Shown here piece by piece: positions 41,770-43,271 of a stretch of 43,271 nt of DNA (positions are counted from its first letter, which is position 1; each line of letters begins with the position of its first letter). The translations under genes were made by a program, and so were the position numbers. Under the pieces are notes generated by a model, which saw only the letters and a program-made list of their open reading frames with translations, made no database searches and was not told where the DNA came from. This DNA comes from Bacteroidales bacterium. Lineage in GTDB: Bacteria > Bacteroidota > Bacteroidia > Bacteroidales > WCHB1-69. The DNA lies in contig JAQUGA010000002.1 in the NCBI GenBank assembly GCA_028684405.1, positions 1 through 43,271 on the forward strand, written 5' to 3'.

Positions 41770-43218
41770 CTATCCAACGCTTCCCTCCAAGCTAATTGCC
41801 AATAGTTTCTGAGCTTCTACGGCAAATTCCATTGGAAGTTTATTTAGCACTTCTTTAGCATAACCGTTAACAATCAATCCAATTGCATGCTCAGTATCGA
41901 TTCCCCTTTGATTGCAATAGAATAGTTGATCGTCGGATATTTTCGAAGTTGTAGCTTCGTGTTCAACCACGGAAGATTTGTTTTCGGAACGAATGTATGG
42001 CCATGTATGAGCACCACATTTGTCGCCCATTAGAAGGGAATCGCATTGAGAAAAGTTGCGAGAATTGATGGCTTTTTTACCAATTCTAACCAATCCTCTA
42101 TAGCTATTTTGACTTTTTCCGGCAGAGATGCCTTTGGAAATAATAGTACTGCTGCTGTTTTTTCCAAGATGTATCATTTTGCTGCCAGTATCGGCTTGCT
42201 GATGGTTGTTTGTAACCGCCACGGAGTAGAATTCGCCAATGGTATCATCTCCCAAAAGAATGCAACTTGGATATTTCCATGTGATGGCAGAACCGGTTTC
42301 AACTTGAGTCCATGATATTTTAGAGCGATCGCCTTTGCAGATTCCCCTTTTGGTTACAAAGTTATATATACCGCCCAATCCTTCTTTATTTCCTGGATAC
42401 CAGTTTTGCACCGTAGAATATTTGATTTGAGCATCTGTCATGGCAATTAGTTCAACCACGGCTGCATGAAGTTGGTTTTCATCACGTTGAGGTGCTGTAC
42501 ATCCTTCCATATAACTCACATAAGAGCCTTCGTCGGCAATTAGTAAAGTGCGTTCAAACTGACCCGTGTTGGCAGCGTTTATTCTGAAATATGTAGATAG
42601 TTCGAGTGGGCAGCGAACTCCTTTGGGAATATAGCAAAAAGAACCATCCGTGAAAACGGCTGAATTCAATGCAGCAAAGTAATTGTCACCAATAGGAACG
42701 ACCGAACCAATGTATTTTTTTACCAATTCTGGATGGTTTTTGATGGCATCGCTCATGGAGCAAAAAATAATACCATGTTTGGATAGTGAATCTTGAAACG
42801 TTGTTTTTACAGAAACACTATCAATAACGGCATCCACTGCTACTCCAGAAATAGCTTTTTGTTCGTCCAAGGATATTCCTAGTTTATTGAATGTTTCAAG
42901 TAATTCGGGATCTACTTCATCTAGGCTGTTCAATTGTTTTTTAGCTTTTGGAGCTGCATAGTAAATAATGTCTTGGTAGTTAATGGGAGGAATATTTAGG
43001 TGTGCCCAGTCTGGTACCTCCATTGTGAGCCATTTTTGGTATGCCTTCAGTCTAAACTCTAGCATCCAATCAGGCTCTTCTTTTTTAGCAGAAATAAAAC
43101 GAATGGTATTCTCGTCCAAGCCTTTTGGAGTGGTGTCCATTTCAATATCTGTATAAAAACCGTATTTGTATTCGGTTTCGGTAACTTCTTTTAAGATTTC
43201 ATTGCTTTCTTCAGCCAT
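41770..43218 (-). CDS. sufB: Fe-S cluster assembly scaffold subunit SufB
   Basis: SufB accepts sulfur from SufS/SufE and carries the nascent Fe-S cluster in the SufBC2D complex. The 482-residue protein matches family length. Conserved blocks include [16 protein letters not shown] (about 52-67), [71 protein letters not shown] with the conserved cysteine, and [20 protein letters not shown] near the end, where an E. coli SufB cysteine (C405) and glutamate sit. The ATG at 43218 gives the normal N-terminus. It is the first gene of the suf cluster, with a -7 element 34 bases ahead near the window edge. Confidence 0.97.
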   Translation of the reverse strand: MAEESNEILKEVTETEYKYGFYTDIEMDTTPKGLDENTIRFISAKKEEPDWMLEFRLKAYQKWLTMEVPDWAHLNIPPINYQDIIYYAAPKAKKQLNSLDEVDPELLETFNKLGISLDEQKAISGVAVDAVIDSVSVKTTFQDSLSKHGIIFCSMSDAIKNHPELVKKYIGSVVPIGDNYFAALNSAVFTDGSFCYIPKGVRCPLELSTYFRINAANTGQFERTLLIADEGSYVSYMEGCTAPQRDENQLHAAVVELIAMTDAQIKYSTVQNWYPGNKEGLGGIYNFVTKRGICKGDRSKISWTQVETGSAITWKYPSCILLGDDTIGEFYSVAVTNNHQQADTGSKMIHLGKNSSSTIISKGISAGKSQNSYRGLVRIGKKAINSRNFSQCDSLLMGDKCGAHTWPYIRSENKSSVVEHEATTSKISDDQLFYCNQRGIDTEHAIGLIVNGYAKEVLNKLPMEFAVEAQKLLAISLEGSVG

Positions 43219-43252
43219 ATCGTCAAAACTTAGATTAATTTTTTATGCGTGG

Positions 43253-43260
43253 CAAAATTA
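43253..43260 (-). promoter_or_regulatory. Promoter -7 element for the suf cluster
   Basis: Reverse-strand TAATTTTG matches TAnnTTTG, 34 bases ahead of sufB. The -33 region lies outside the window, so a regulator site such as an IscR-type box cannot be judged. Confidence 0.55.
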
Positions 43261-43271
43261 TAAAATAATAC

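Overview
The window looks like chromosomal DNA of a Bacteroidota bacterium. It is AT-rich. At least fourteen transcription starts carry the Bacteroidota -7 element TAnnTTTG about 15-45 bases ahead of a gene (about 105 for the TonB receptor). It encodes a type 9 secretion sorting domain, a SusC/CarboxypepD_reg-type TonB receptor, DUF4476 domains and a single-chain glycyl-tRNA synthetase. I cannot name a genus from the sequence alone.

Positions 1-5.6 kb are accessory. The last codons of an upstream gene (probably hsdM) overlap hsdS by ATGA. hsdS is followed after one base by a REP-associated tyrosine transposase (RAYT, HUH/Y1 family), whose stop codon overlaps the hsdR start. A RAYT is therefore built into a type I restriction-modification operon (hsdM)-hsdS-rayT-hsdR. 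The rayT gene carries a perfect 34-bp palindrome and a second 20-bp copy of its core inside its own reading frame. The 34-bp copy sits between two unrelated in-frame minisatellites (18-bp and 12-bp units). The hsdS centre carries a near-copy of the hsdM-hsdS junction. This is the most unusual part of the window. It ends in a scar with an IS110-family transposase remnant.

Positions 5.7-18.2 kb are mostly housekeeping. serS, a lipoprotein, a TPR protein and rsmA form one operon. A TauE-type permease is followed by a small secreted PepSY-like protein and a CarboxypepD_reg protein. gltX and a DMT permease are on the minus strand, ssb is on the plus strand, and lnt with a PLD-type phosphatidyltransferase is on the minus strand.

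Positions 18.4-26.1 kb encode envelope functions: a trio of secreted proteins (LPP20-like, FlgT/LPP20-like, DUF4476), tRNA-Arg(CCG), a TonB receptor and a glycosyltransferase.

Positions 26-32.5 kb form a minus-strand information-processing block: prfA, a radical SAM enzyme and a GME-fold-like protein; then rluF, an S4 protein and der; then era. tRNA-fMet diverges from era.

Positions 32.9-43.3 kb hold a superoxide dismutase with an apparent signal peptide, glyS, a tandem universal stress protein, a T9SS-exported nuclease/phosphatase, and a minus-strand cluster sufB-sufC-sufD-mtnA-class II aldolase. That last cluster joins Fe-S cluster assembly to genes that fit salvage of the 5'-deoxynucleosides released by radical SAM chemistry. 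This functional link is my inference.
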